Shown piece after piece: positions 19,601 through 26,808 of a stretch of 64,000 nt of DNA. Within the stretch, counting starts at the first letter, position 1. Each line of letters opens with the position of its first letter. The notes beneath the pieces are model-generated. The model saw nothing but the letters and a program-made list of their open reading frames with translations, was not told the DNA's origin and did no database searches. This stretch comes from Rathayibacter sp. VKM Ac-2754 (GTDB lineage Bacteria; Actinomycetota; Actinomycetes; Actinomycetales; Microbacteriaceae): positions 248,001 through 312,000 of the forward strand of contig NZ_WUCC01000002.1 in NCBI RefSeq assembly GCF_009807095.1, read 5' to 3'. The translations under genes were made by a program, and so were the position numbers.

Positions 19601-19658
19601 CGCCGAGCTCGGCGAATCCGAGGCGCGCGAAGTCGCTGAGAGTGCGTTCGCGAGCCAT
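16644..19658 (-). CDS. glnE: Glutamine synthetase adenylyltransferase/adenylyl-removing enzyme
   Basis: Bifunctional enzyme that adds AMP to, or phosphorolytically removes it from, the regulatory tyrosine of glutamine synthetase. It has 1004 residues, in the actinobacterial size range. Two nucleotidyltransferase domains are visible, each with a GxGxxG plus acidic motif: GMGKAGASELNYVSDVDVIF in the N-terminal half and GMGRYGGAELGFGSDADVMY in the C-terminal half. Each is followed by a helical domain with conserved LRPEGK. It lies between glnA1 and glnA2, 13 nt after the latter, so it is probably cotranscribed with glnA2. Of the two neighbours only GlnA1 keeps the target tyrosine. Confidence 0.96.
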   Translation of the reverse strand: MARERTLSDFARLGFAELGETGARLAEAEELAGRSLDSIDPAFAGVADPDAALRALIDLLRSHREQMSVVLADDDALTRLLLVLGASSGLADFLHRRPAELAGLLDPVITLPGRSELRSELLDSVGAVDGFATLREEEGWTALRIRYRRLLTRIVVHDLSQADPVAAIDRVARTLADLAGAALEASLAVARTDLVDGSGPGRFSRQEVEATRFAVIGMGKAGASELNYVSDVDVIFVAEGDPERELSNARAIDIATRMAVLLMRGTSALALEPELWEVDPNLRPEGKQGALVRTLESHVTYYDRWAKSWEFQALLKARPLAGDPELGRAYVEAVAPKVWSSASRENFVESVQRMRERVTENIPQNDVHYQIKLGPGGLRDIEFTVQLLQLVHGQTDDAIHMPGTLLALGALADRGYIGRAAADEFAKDYRALRLLEHRLQLRRLRRTHLMPRDEHELRTLARSSGLARSAEELLVVWNGIKHRVRGLHERLFYRPLLSAVAALSDGGAELSTGQAEARLAAIGFTDARGALGHIAAMTSGVSRRASIQRHLVPVMLQWFADGADPDYGLLAFRRLSDTLGGTPWFLRMLRDSSGAAKRLTTVLAGSRFVGELLDRIPEAAAWLEDDDALRPRSAAALAEEVRAVLLRHDTPETVAAVLRAMRRREVLRTAMGGVLGLSTIEEIACSLTDIISALLNGVLAAVRRSSTARPGSDAEFAVIGMGRYGGAELGFGSDADVMYVQRPGAGEPRAAQLYAQFLVAELVRLTEDSRLPLDLDADLRPEGKNGLLVRSLDSYRAYYARWSLTWEAQALLRARGVAGDATLIADFEALADEVRYPVAIPDRDVREVKRIKARVEKERLPQGADPLRHLKLGRGSLSDVEWLVQLLQLQHARSVPALRTTSTLTALAVAEEAELVTPVDAERLRAAWLFASRVRSAMTLWTNRTSDVLPTDRRQLDGVARLLEYPAGSATQLEDDYLGITRRARAVFERRFYGPVEGEAPSYR

Positions 19659-19671
19659 GGTGGGGAGTGGG

Positions 19672-21009
19672 TCAGAGCATCTCGAGGTTGCTGCGCAGCT
19701 CGTACGGCGTCACCTGGGCGCGGTACTCGGCCCAGTCCTTGCGCTTGTTCAGCAGCACGAAGTTGAACACCTGCTCGCCCAGCGTCTCGGCGACGAGCTC
19801 CGACTCCTCCATCAGCGAGATGGCGCGGTCGAGGCTCGCCGGGAGCGGACTGTACCCGAGGGCGCGGCGCTCGGCGTCGGACAGCGACCAGACGTTGTCC
19901 TCGGCCTCGGCGGGGAGCTCGTAGCCCTCCTCGATGCCCTTGAGGCCCGCCGCCAGCAGCAGCGAGTACGCGAGGTAGGGGTTCGCCGCGGAGTCGAGAG
20001 CGCGGTACTCGATGCGGGAGGACTGGCCCTTGTTCGGCTTGTACAGCGGCACCCGCACGAGCGCGGAGCGGTTGTTGTGGCCCCACGAGACGTAGCTCGG
20101 TGCCTCGTCGCCGCCCCAGAGGCGCTTGTACGAGTTGACGAACTGGTTCGTCACCGCGGTGATCTCGGGAGCGTGCTTGAGCAGACCGGCGATGAACTGG
20201 CGGCCGAGCTTCGAGAGCTGGTACTCCGCGCCCTGCTCGTAGAACACGTTGACGTCGCCCTCGAAGAGCGAGAGGTGGGTGTGCATGCCCGAACCGGGGT
20301 GACCGGAGAGGGGCTTGGGCATGAAGGTCGCGTAGACGCCCTGCTCGATCGCCACCTCCTTGATGACCGTGCGGAAGGTCATGATGTTGTCGGCCGTGGT
20401 GAGCGCGTCCGCGTAGCGGAGGTCGATCTCGTTCTGACCGGGGCCCGCCTCGTGGTGGCTGAACTCGACCGAGATGCCGAGGTCCTCGAGCATGCGGACC
20501 GAGCGGCGACGGAAGTCGTGCGCCGTGCCCCCGGGGACGTTGTCGAAGTAGCCGGCCGAGTCGACGGGCTCGGGACCCTCGGCGCCGAACGTCGACGACT
20601 TGAGCAGGTAGAACTCGATCTCGGGGTGCGTGTAGAACGTGAACCCGCGCTCGGCGGCCTTCGCGAGGGTGCGCTTGAGCACGTTGCGCGGGTCGGCGAC
20701 CGCGGGCTGCCCGTCGGGAGTCGTGATGTCGCAGAACATCCGCGCGGTCGGATCGATCTCGCCGCGCCACGGGAGGATCTGGAAGGTCGACGGATCCGGG
20801 TGCGCCAGGACGTCGGCCTCGAAGGAGCGGGTGAGGCCCTCGATCGCGGAGCCGTCGAAGCCGAGGCCCTCGGCGAAAGCGCCCTCGACCTCGGCCGGCG
20901 CGATGGCGACCGACTTGAGCGTGCCGACGACGTCGGTGAACCAGAGGCGAACGAATTTGATCCCTCGCTCTTCGATCGTGCGAAGAACGAAGTCCCGTTG
21001 CTTGTCCAT
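19672..21009 (-). CDS. glnA2: Glutamine synthetase, GlnA2 type
   Basis: Second type I glutamine synthetase, 445 residues, close in length and ending (SNLEML) to GlnA2 of other actinobacteria. Catalytic motifs THPEIEFYLL, SHHEAGPGQNEIDLRY and MPKPLSGHPGSGMHTHLS are present. The adenylylation loop reads DNVWSLSDAE, with Trp where GlnA1 has Tyr, so GlnE cannot modify it. In Mycobacterium and Streptomyces such paralogues are not the main ammonia-assimilating enzyme; whether this one uses ammonia efficiently is not visible. I use ATG 21009 (MDKQRDFVL), which has an AGGAAGG site upstream, and not the longer frame. glnE follows after 13 nt. Confidence 0.93.
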   Translation of the reverse strand: MDKQRDFVLRTIEERGIKFVRLWFTDVVGTLKSVAIAPAEVEGAFAEGLGFDGSAIEGLTRSFEADVLAHPDPSTFQILPWRGEIDPTARMFCDITTPDGQPAVADPRNVLKRTLAKAAERGFTFYTHPEIEFYLLKSSTFGAEGPEPVDSAGYFDNVPGGTAHDFRRRSVRMLEDLGISVEFSHHEAGPGQNEIDLRYADALTTADNIMTFRTVIKEVAIEQGVYATFMPKPLSGHPGSGMHTHLSLFEGDVNVFYEQGAEYQLSKLGRQFIAGLLKHAPEITAVTNQFVNSYKRLWGGDEAPSYVSWGHNNRSALVRVPLYKPNKGQSSRIEYRALDSAANPYLAYSLLLAAGLKGIEEGYELPAEAEDNVWSLSDAERRALGYSPLPASLDRAISLMEESELVAETLGEQVFNFVLLNKRKDWAEYRAQVTPYELRSNLEML

Positions 21010-21097
21010 CAAGGCCCTTCCTGTTTCGCCCCTAAGGCTAGTGGCTCCGCGCCGGGTGCGGCGGAGGGCTCCCCCTGCTCGCGCGCCGGTCCGCACC

Positions 21098-21103
21098 TAG
21101 ACT
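21098..21103 (+). promoter_or_regulatory. -10 element of panB (leaderless)
   Basis: TAGACT with 7 nt to ATG 21111. No -35 match is evident. Confidence 0.55.
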
Positions 21104-21110
21104 TGCTGCC

Positions 21111-21923
21111 ATGTCAGCGCAGCCCGTGAAACGCGTTCGAACCCGCCACTTCCAGAACGCGAAGGACTCGGGGGTGCGGATCACCGGACTGACGAGCTAC
21201 GACCAGCTGACCGCCCGCATCTTCGACGAGGCGGGCATCGACTTCCTGCTCGTGGGCGACTCCGCCGGCAACAACGTGCTGGGCTACGACACCACGCTGC
21301 CCGTCACCGTCGACGAGCTGATCCCCTTCGCACGAGCCGTCGCCGGGGCGGTGGAGCGCGCCTTCGTCGTCGCCGACATGCCGTTCGGCTCCTACGAGTC
21401 GGGCCCCGACGACGCGCTGCACACCGCGTTCCGCTTCATGAAGGAGACGCACGCGCACGCCGTGAAGCTCGAGGGCGGAGTGCGCTCCTCCGAGCAGATC
21501 CGGCGGATCGTCGACGCCGGCATCCCGGTGATGGCCCACATCGGCTTCACTCCGCAGAGCGAGCACGGGCTCGGCGGCCACATCGTCCAGGGCCGTGGCG
21601 ACGGACTCGAGCAGCTCCTCGCCGACGCGCGGGCCGTGCAGGAGGCGGGAGCGTTCGCCGTCGTGCTCGAGATGGTCCCCAGCGACGCCGCCCGCCAGGT
21701 GACCGAGGAGCTGCGCATCCCGACCATCGGCGTCGGCGCCGGCCCGCACGTCGACGGGCAGCTGCTCGTCTGGACCGACTTCGCCGGCTTCACGACCGGC
21801 CGCGTCCCCCGCTTCGTCAAGCAGTACGCCGACCTCCGCGGGGTGCTGACCGGAGCCGTCACGGCCTACCGCGACGACGTCGAGTCGGGCGCGTACCCCG
21901 CACCCGAGCACAGCTACGAGTAG
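21111..21923 (+). CDS. panB: 3-methyl-2-oxobutanoate hydroxymethyltransferase
   Basis: First committed step of pantothenate (vitamin B5, coenzyme A) synthesis: transfers a hydroxymethyl group from methylene-tetrahydrofolate to 2-oxoisovalerate. It has 270 residues. Family motifs: TSYDQLTARIFDEAGIDFLL, the Mg-binding LVGDSAGNNVLGY with GDS, ADMPFGSY, KLEGG, HIGFTPQ and GVGAGPHVDGQ. The catalytic Glu lies in LEMVPSD. It stands alone from other pan genes, divergent from glnA2, as also seen in Mycobacterium. Confidence 0.96.
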   Translation: MSAQPVKRVRTRHFQNAKDSGVRITGLTSYDQLTARIFDEAGIDFLLVGDSAGNNVLGYDTTLPVTVDELIPFARAVAGAVERAFVVADMPFGSYESGPDDALHTAFRFMKETHAHAVKLEGGVRSSEQIRRIVDAGIPVMAHIGFTPQSEHGLGGHIVQGRGDGLEQLLADARAVQEAGAFAVVLEMVPSDAARQVTEELRIPTIGVGAGPHVDGQLLVWTDFAGFTTGRVPRFVKQYADLRGVLTGAVTAYRDDVESGAYPAPEHSYE

Positions 21924-21926
21924 AGC

Positions 21927-22115
21927 TCAGCGGTCCTCGGCCGCGTCCTCCTCGGCCCACTTGCGGCTGTTCTCGTGCAGCTTCTCGAGCGCGTGCTCCG
22001 CCTCCTGCCGAGACGAGAAGGGCCCCACACGGTCGACGGAGGGGGACACGAACCCCTGCTCCACCGCGCCGGACTTGAGGTTGTACCACCAGGAGTTCGC
22101 ATCACCGTCAGACAT
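21927..22115 (-). CDS. Small SPOR-like protein
   Basis: A 62-residue acidic protein rich in aromatic residues near its start (SWWYNLKSGAVEQGF). The pattern VGPFSSRQEAEHALEKL resembles the strand-helix unit of SPOR domains. Short proteins of this form are common and conserved in actinobacteria but have no assigned role. There is no signal peptide or membrane segment. The ATG 22115 has TAGGAT 7 nt upstream. It converges on panB with 3 nt between stops and is divergent from ppgK. Confidence 0.78.
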   Translation of the reverse strand: MSDGDANSWWYNLKSGAVEQGFVSPSVDRVGPFSSRQEAEHALEKLHENSRKWAEEDAAEDR

Positions 22116-22122
22116 GCGGCCG

Positions 22123-22128
22123 ATCCTA
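22123..22128 (-). promoter_or_regulatory. -10 element of the SPOR-like gene (leaderless)
   Basis: TAGGAT on the minus strand with 7 nt to ATG 22115. Confidence 0.5.
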
Positions 22129-22180
22129 CGCGGCACCGCGGCCGCGGGTCCCGCCCCCGATCCGACCGGTCCCGCTTCGC

Positions 22181-22186
22181 TAGCAT
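22181..22186 (+). promoter_or_regulatory. -10 element of ppgK (leaderless)
   Basis: TAGCAT with 7 nt to ATG 22194. It overlaps an earlier in-frame ATG at 22185, which therefore is unlikely to be the start. Confidence 0.55.
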
Positions 22187-22193
22187 GACCCCT

Positions 22194-22958
22194 ATGACTG
22201 CTGCGACGACCGCCATCGGAATCGACATCGGGGGGACCGGCATCAAGGGGGCGCTCGTCGACCTCGCGGAGGGGACGCTCCTCAGTGACCGGATGAAGGT
22301 CCCGACGCCCGAGGGCGGGCGCCCGAAGGACATCGTCGCGACGGTGCAGCAGATCCTCGCAACGATCCCCGGCGCCGCCCCCGGGACGCCGGTCGGGATC
22401 TGCTTCCCCGCCGCTGTGGTGCACGGCCGGACGATGTCGGCGGCGAACGTCTCGGACGAGTGGATCGGCCTCGAGGCCGAGAAGCTGTTCGAGGACGCGA
22501 TCGGCCGCGACATCTTCTTCGTCAACGACGCCGACGCCGCCGGCTACGCGGAGTCGCGGTTCGGCGCCGCGAAGGACAAGAAGGGCCTGGTCCTCATGAC
22601 CACCCTCGGCACCGGCATCGGCACCGCGCAGATCTACGACGGTGTCCTCATCCCCAACGCCGAGCTCGGCCACCTCGAGATCCACGGCGGCGACTACGAG
22701 AAGAAGGCGTCGTTCGCCGCGAAGGAGCGCGACGACCTCGACTACAAGCACTGGGCGAAGCGCCTCCAGCGCTACTACTCCCACCTCGAGGCCCTGCTCT
22801 GGCCCGACCTGATCATCGTCGGCGGAGGCGTCTCGAAGCACCATGAGGAGTTCCTCCCCCTCCTCGACCTCCGCACCCCCATCGTCCCCGCCACCCTCCG
22901 CAACAACGCCGGCATCCTCGGCGCCGCGGCCCTCGCGGGCGGCGGCGTGCGACGCTGA
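22194..22958 (+). CDS. ppgK: Polyphosphate glucokinase
   Basis: ROK-family kinase that phosphorylates glucose using polyphosphate (and usually ATP). It has 254 residues. Phosphate-binding GIDIGGTGIKGALVD at the N-terminus, VNDADAAGYAE with the catalytic Asp, TLGTGIGTAQIYDG and ELGHLEIHGGDYE are all present. The two lysine-rich stretches AAKDKKG and YEKKASF are typical of PpgK. I start at 22194 on the basis of the -10 element, three codons after the first ATG of the frame. A repeat-rich island follows the gene. Confidence 0.94.
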   Translation: MTAATTAIGIDIGGTGIKGALVDLAEGTLLSDRMKVPTPEGGRPKDIVATVQQILATIPGAAPGTPVGICFPAAVVHGRTMSAANVSDEWIGLEAEKLFEDAIGRDIFFVNDADAAGYAESRFGAAKDKKGLVLMTTLGTGIGTAQIYDGVLIPNAELGHLEIHGGDYEKKASFAAKERDDLDYKHWAKRLQRYYSHLEALLWPDLIIVGGGVSKHHEEFLPLLDLRTPIVPATLRNNAGILGAAALAGGGVRR

Positions 22959-22967
22959 GCCGTTCGC

Positions 22968-23338
22968 TGCGGTGGTCCCCGCCTGCCGCAGCCGCAGTCG
23001 ACTCGATCAGTCGGTAGCGCTCCATGGAGCGTCCTGCGTCCGGCTACGACGAAACGCTGACACGCGCTTCGCCGGTTCGGCTGTTCTCATACCGCGGCGG
23101 TCCCCGCCCGCCGCGGCGCGGTCGGCTCGGTCAGGTGGTTGCGATCCGCAGAGCGTCCCGCGTCCGGCTACGACGAAACGCTGACACGCGTTTCGCCTGT
23201 TCGGCTGTTCTCATACCGCGGCGGTCCCCGCCCGCCGCGGCGCGGTCGGCTCGGTCAGGTGGTTGCGATCCGCAGAGCGTCCCGCGTCCGGCTACGACGA
23301 AACGCTGACACGCGTTTCGCCTGTTCGCCTCGCGGAGG
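22968..23338. repeat. Tandem repeat of 124 bp, three units (left arm of repeat element A)
   Basis: The sequence CGGCTACGACGAAACGCTGA recurs at 23041, 23165 and 23289, exactly 124 bp apart, and the flanking sequence repeats with it. The second and third units are nearly identical; the first (from about 22968) is diverged. Each unit contains GCGGTCCCCGCCCGCCGC and ends in a hairpin CGAAACGC-TGACAC-GCGTTTCG (23174-23195 and 23298-23319). No coding signal beyond chance frames is seen. Confidence 0.85.
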
Positions 23339-23420
23339 GTGGCTGGTCTGAAGGTCAGCTCGCTGGGCGGGGCTGCTTCGCGGCTCGAAGCTGAGGGAGA
23401 CGACCCCTGGCGCTGCCGTC

Positions 23421-23550
23421 CCTGCTGGTCGAGTAGCCCCGGAGCGGCGTATCGAGACCCACCCGCGCCAGCAGATCAGCCTTTCGTTCCTGTCTTCTGA
23501 AGCTGGTGGATCTCGATACGCCCGCTGCGCGGGCTACTCGATCAGCGGGC
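23421..23550. repeat. Dispersed palindromic unit, copy A
   Basis: Two inverted halves. The left half (about 23424-23462) reads TGGTCGAGTAGCCCC then GTATCGAGACCCACC. The right half (about 23502-23548) reads TGGATCTCGATACGCCC then GGGCTACTCGATCAGC. The same unit recurs at 37673-37805 and, inverted, at 47368-47491. Confidence 0.85.
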
Positions 23551-23704
23551 TACGAGACCGCGTGGTCCGCTCCCCCGTGAGGCGCTGCTCTCAGCCCGAT
23601 CCTCCTGAGCGCCGCCCGCAAGGAGTCGACGGCGCAGCCGAGCCATTCTGCACACCCACCCGACGCCCTTCTCAGCGGTGCAAGGGCGATCGTGCGGCAG
23701 CACG

Positions 23705-23826
23705 GCCGAGGCGAGTCGGGAAAACGCGTGTCAGCGTTTTGCCGGAGCCGGACGCACGACGCTCTGCGGAACGCGACCATCTGATGGGGCCGACCGCGCC
23801 GCGGCGGGCGGGGACCGCCGCGGAAG
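23705..23826. repeat. Inverted copy of the 124-bp unit (right arm of repeat element A)
   Basis: On the minus strand this stretch matches the 124-bp unit: GCGGCGGTCCCCGCCCGCCG, then CCGCAGAGCGT, then the hairpin AAAACGC-TGACAC-GCGTTTT (23721-23740 on the plus strand). With the left arms it makes a long inverted repeat around palindromic unit A. It abuts the rnpB terminator. Confidence 0.8.
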
Positions 23827-23838
23827 ACAGGCATTGAG

Positions 23839-23884
23839 CCCAGAAACGCCCCGCCGCGCGGATGCGCGACGGGGCGTTTCTGGG
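23839..23884 (-). terminator. Terminator of rnpB
   Basis: A 21-bp stem with one mismatch, containing CCCAGAAACGCCCCG and its complement around the loop GGAT, directly after the 3' end of the RNase P RNA. Confidence 0.8.
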
Positions 23885-24270
23885 CGAAGGGGTCGGCTGT
23901 TACGCCGGGTTCTGTTCACGCCGCGCCTCTCGGCGGGCGCTGGACGGCCATCTCTCTCGGAGTCACGTTGCCGTGACCCTCCAGCGGTCTACCCGAGGAC
24001 CCGACGAGCAGCCGCATCGTCCTCTGTCTGACCTTGCTCCGGGCGAGGTTTACCGAGCGAGCCGGATCACTCCGGCCCCTGGTGGTCTCTTACACCACCG
24101 TTTCACCCTTACCGCGGGCGTGAGCCCGTGGCGGTCTGCTTTCTGTGGCACTGTCTCGCGGGTCGCCCCGGGTGGGTGTTACCCACCGCCCTGCTCTGCG
24201 GAGCCCGGACGTTCCTCGGCGCCGGGGCTCTCGCTCCGGCGACGCGACCGTCTTGCCGGCCCGTTCGCGG
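23884..24270 (-). ncRNA. rnpB: RNase P RNA, type A
   Basis: Catalytic RNA that removes 5' leaders from pre-tRNAs. On the minus strand the universally conserved blocks are visible: GAGGAACGTCCGGGCTC near the 5' end (CR I), the GGTAAACCTC and GGAGCAAGG region (CR II/III), GGGTAGACCGC (CR IV) and the 3' block ACAGAACCCGGCGTAACAG (CR V). The terminal P1 helix pairs GCGAACGGGCCGGC (24268-24255) with GCCGACCCCTTCGC (23897-23884). A TACACT hexamer at 24280-24275 is the probable -10 box and gives a 5' end near 24268. Ends are good to a few nt only. Confidence 0.93.
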
Positions 24271-24289
24271 ACCCAGTGTACGGCTCCGG

Positions 24290-25027
24290 TCAGGCCAGGG
24301 TCGACTCGTCGCCGCGCACGAGGATGCACTGGCTGTCGGGGCAGAGCACGACGTCGTCGGGGGCCGAGGCGCGGATCCACGAGAGGTCGGACTCGGTGAG
24401 GGCCACGCCGCTGCCCTCGGAGACCTTGCCGCGGAGCAGGGCGGCGCCCATGCCGTAGCGGGCGCGCTGCTTCTCGTAGAGCTCGACGAGGTCCTCGGGG
24501 AGGGTGGCGACGAGGGAGGCGCGGTCGCGGGCGAGCGCCTCCTGCTTGTCGGCCAGCTTCGCGGCCTGCGCGTCGCGTTCCTCGGCGAGCGTCTGCAGGG
24601 CGGCGACGACCTCGTCGCGCTCGGCCTGAGCGGCGGCGACCTCGGCCTCGATGCCCTCGATGCGCTCCATGAGGGTGAGCTCGATGTCCTCCAGGTCGCC
24701 GCGGCGCTTGACCAGGGAGGTGATCTCGCCCTCGAGCGCGGCGATGTCCTTCGAGGACGACGCGGTCTGCAGTCGCTCGCGGTCGCGGGCGAGGCGCTTC
24801 TCGACGACGGTGACGTCGGACTCGATGCGGCCGAGCTCGGTGCGGACGTCCTCGACTCGGCCCACGTGCTCGGCGAGGGTCCGGCGGGTCCGAGCGTCGC
24901 GAGCCTGCATCGCCTGGATCTTCGCGATCTGCGGCAGGGTCGCGATCGCGTGGCGCAGCTGGGCGCCTCGCGTGTCGAGACTCTGCAGGGTCAGGAGCTC
25001 GCGCTGGTCTGCGGGGCTGGCTTTCAC
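24290..25027 (-). CDS. Coiled-coil protein with degenerate C4 zinc ribbon (DUF164/zf-RING_7-like)
   Basis: A 245-residue protein whose residues about 25-180 form a long antiparallel coiled coil (heptad-rich, with TLMERIEGIEAEVAAAQAER). Family members end in a two-CxxC zinc ribbon. Here the first pair is lost (GKVSEGSGVALTESDLSW) and the second is CPDSQC, with four residues between the cysteines and not two. The family is conserved next to Nif3-like proteins, often with rnase HI, and may bind nucleic acid; no role is established. The GTG 25027 has GAGG 8 nt upstream and is preferred over the ATG at 25054, which lacks a site. Confidence 0.83.
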   Translation of the reverse strand: MKASPADQRELLTLQSLDTRGAQLRHAIATLPQIAKIQAMQARDARTRRTLAEHVGRVEDVRTELGRIESDVTVVEKRLARDRERLQTASSSKDIAALEGEITSLVKRRGDLEDIELTLMERIEGIEAEVAAAQAERDEVVAALQTLAEERDAQAAKLADKQEALARDRASLVATLPEDLVELYEKQRARYGMGAALLRGKVSEGSGVALTESDLSWIRASAPDDVVLCPDSQCILVRGDESTLA

Positions 25028-25094
25028 GTCGCGGTCCTCGTTCCCGGCATGCAAGGGTGGCGTGCCGCGTCCATTCTCCCGTGCCGACCGGCGG

Positions 25095-25910
25095 CTAGTG
25101 GACGATCGCGAAATCCCAGGGGTCGGTGCGGGTCTCGCTGACGGCGACGGAGACGGTGGGCAGGGCCTCCCGCAGCGCCGACGCCGCCACCTCGAGCCAC
25201 AGCCATTCGCTGGCCCAGTGCGAGACGTCGATGAGGGCGGGGCCGGTGCCGTGCAGGGCCTTCTCGCGCGCCTCCGACGCCGGGTGGTGCCGCAGGTCGG
25301 CGGTCACGTAGACATCGCTGGTCCGGACGGCGGGCTCCCCGAGCAGTGAGTCCCCCGCGCCTCCGCAGAGCGAGACGCGACGGACGGGCGCGTCGTAGCC
25401 TCCGGCGACCCGCACTCCCCCGGCGGTGGCGGGCAGCAGATCGGCGACGGCGCGGGCGAGGCGACCCAGCGTCACCTCCTCCGGGAGGTCGCCGACGCGG
25501 CCGAGACCGACGGACGGGTCCGCTCCGGGGACGATCGGGGTGGTGCCGGTGAGCCCGAGCCGCGTCGCGATGACGTCGGAGACGCCGTCGGCGACGATGT
25601 CCGCGTTCGTGTGCGCGGAGACGAGGGCGCAGCCGCCCCGGATCAGATCGGCGAGCAGGCGGCCCTTGTAGCCGTCCTCGGCGATCGAGGTCACTCCGCG
25701 CAGGAGCAGCGGGTGGTGCGCGATCAGCAGCTGGCGACCTCCGGCGATCGCCTCGGCGACGGTGTCGGAGACGACGTCGACGGTGAGCAGGATCCGCTCG
25801 ACGGAGGCGTCGGGGTCTCCGGTGACGAGGCCGGGAGCATCCCACCCCTCCGCACCCTCCTCGGGCCAGAGTCGGTCGATGACGGCATGGACGTCGCGCA
25901 GGCTGGGCAT
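25095..25910 (-). CDS. Nif3-like dinuclear metal protein (YbgI/YqfO family)
   Basis: A 271-residue member of the Nif3 family, hexameric proteins with a two-metal site; some are annotated GTP cyclohydrolase I type 2, without firm proof of function. Metal-site motifs: LIAHHPLLLRG (two His), AHTNADIVADGV (His and Asp) and, near the end, DVSHWASEW with the conserved His. The ATG 25910 has TACCCT 6 nt upstream. The coiled-coil gene follows after 67 nt, a conserved pairing. Confidence 0.9.
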   Translation of the reverse strand: MPSLRDVHAVIDRLWPEEGAEGWDAPGLVTGDPDASVERILLTVDVVSDTVAEAIAGGRQLLIAHHPLLLRGVTSIAEDGYKGRLLADLIRGGCALVSAHTNADIVADGVSDVIATRLGLTGTTPIVPGADPSVGLGRVGDLPEEVTLGRLARAVADLLPATAGGVRVAGGYDAPVRRVSLCGGAGDSLLGEPAVRTSDVYVTADLRHHPASEAREKALHGTGPALIDVSHWASEWLWLEVAASALREALPTVSVAVSETRTDPWDFAIVH

Positions 25911-25916
25911 GAGACC

Positions 25917-25922
25917 AGGGTA
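25917..25922 (-). promoter_or_regulatory. -10 element of the Nif3-like gene (leaderless)
   Basis: TACCCT on the minus strand with 6 nt to ATG 25910. Confidence 0.5.
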
Positions 25923-25932
25923 GGGGTCGGCC

Positions 25933-26676
25933 TCAGCGCGCGTGATCCGACTCGACGTCGCGGATCTCGGCGTCGGCGGCGGAGGCGTCCTCGTCGAGGT
26001 CTGCGGCGAGGTAGTCGTCGGAGTCGGGCAGGACGACGGTGATGCCGGCGTACTGCTCGACGGCCAGCTCGCCACGCACTCCGGAGGCGGCCAGCACGTG
26101 GCCGCCGATCGCCCCGGTCGTGTCGACGAAGTGCGTGTGGAGCCCCGCGACGCTGATGCCCTGGAAGGGCTTCGGGCCGATGAAGCCGACCAGGGTTCCC
26201 TCGACTGCGGTCAGGTGCATCTCTCGCTGGTCGTGCATCGCGTCGGCGAGGCGGAGGTACGGCTTGATCTGGGCGATCGGCTGGCGGAGAGTCAGGCTCT
26301 CGAAGCGGCCCCGGACGCGGACGCCGACGAAGACGTTCGGGCTCGGGACGGCCCTCCGCACCGCCCCCAGGAGGGCGTCGAGCGAGTCGATCCCGTCGAG
26401 CGTCGACGAGGAGCTCGGCGTGAAGCGGGCGAGCTCGGCGAAGGCGATCGTGTCCTCCGGCTCGAGGACCCGGACGGAGCCGTCGCCCCGGAACAGACGG
26501 TGGACGCCGTCGAGCACGACGAGCTCGCCGTCCATGTGGTCGCCGCAGCCCAGACCGAAGTCTCCGGCGCGGTCGGCCTCCGACCGGGAGACGACTCCGT
26601 CGAACAGACCCGCGAGCAGCGCGTCGACGATCGAGAACTGGGTGATGAGGCCGCGCGGGGCGGTCGGGTTCGGCAT
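25933..26676 (-). CDS. budA: Alpha-acetolactate decarboxylase
   Basis: Zinc enzyme that converts (S)-2-acetolactate to acetoin, diverting pyruvate-derived carbon to a neutral product and limiting acid build-up. It has 247 residues. Motifs: QFSIVDALLAGLFDGV at the N-terminus, DFGLGCGDHMDGELVVLDG, and the metal-binding GLHTHFVDTTGAIGGHVL, whose three histidines match the family's zinc ligands. The acidic C-terminal tail (DEDASAADAEIRDVESD) is extra. No acetolactate synthase or butanediol dehydrogenase gene is nearby. The ATG 26676 is the family start; the frame itself stays open up to the tRNA. It lies downstream of tRNA-Ala and its terminator. Confidence 0.92.
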   Translation of the reverse strand: MPNPTAPRGLITQFSIVDALLAGLFDGVVSRSEADRAGDFGLGCGDHMDGELVVLDGVHRLFRGDGSVRVLEPEDTIAFAELARFTPSSSSTLDGIDSLDALLGAVRRAVPSPNVFVGVRVRGRFESLTLRQPIAQIKPYLRLADAMHDQREMHLTAVEGTLVGFIGPKPFQGISVAGLHTHFVDTTGAIGGHVLAASGVRGELAVEQYAGITVVLPDSDDYLAADLDEDASAADAEIRDVESDHAR

Positions 26677-26772
26677 GGTCACAGTCTGGCCGAGAGCCGT
26701 GCGGCGGCCGTGGCCCCTCTTCGGCCCGTCGACCTCGTGCAGAGCGGCGTCCGGGACCGTCGGCGTTAACCA

Positions 26773-26800
26773 GAAGAAGCCGCCCTGAGGCGGCTTCTTC
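26773..26800 (-). terminator. Terminator of tRNA-Ala
   Basis: A perfect 12-bp stem, GAAGAAGCCGCC and GGCGGCTTCTTC, with tetraloop CTGA. On the minus strand it follows the tRNA by about 9 nt and ends in TTCTTC. Confidence 0.8.
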
Positions 26801-26808
26801 TCGTTCGG

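Noticed and set aside
22968-23338. Possible CRISPR array
   Set aside because: Units are 124 bp, directly adjacent and without unique spacers, and no cas genes are near.
23024-23351. Overlapping small frames with similar peptides (ASGYDETLTR)
   Set aside because: The similarity arises from the 124-bp tandem DNA repeat; there is no ribosome site or plausible protein, and reading frames break at each unit.
23862-24458. 198-codon plus-strand frame over rnpB
   Set aside because: The region is the antisense of RNase P RNA, whose conserved blocks are unmistakable.
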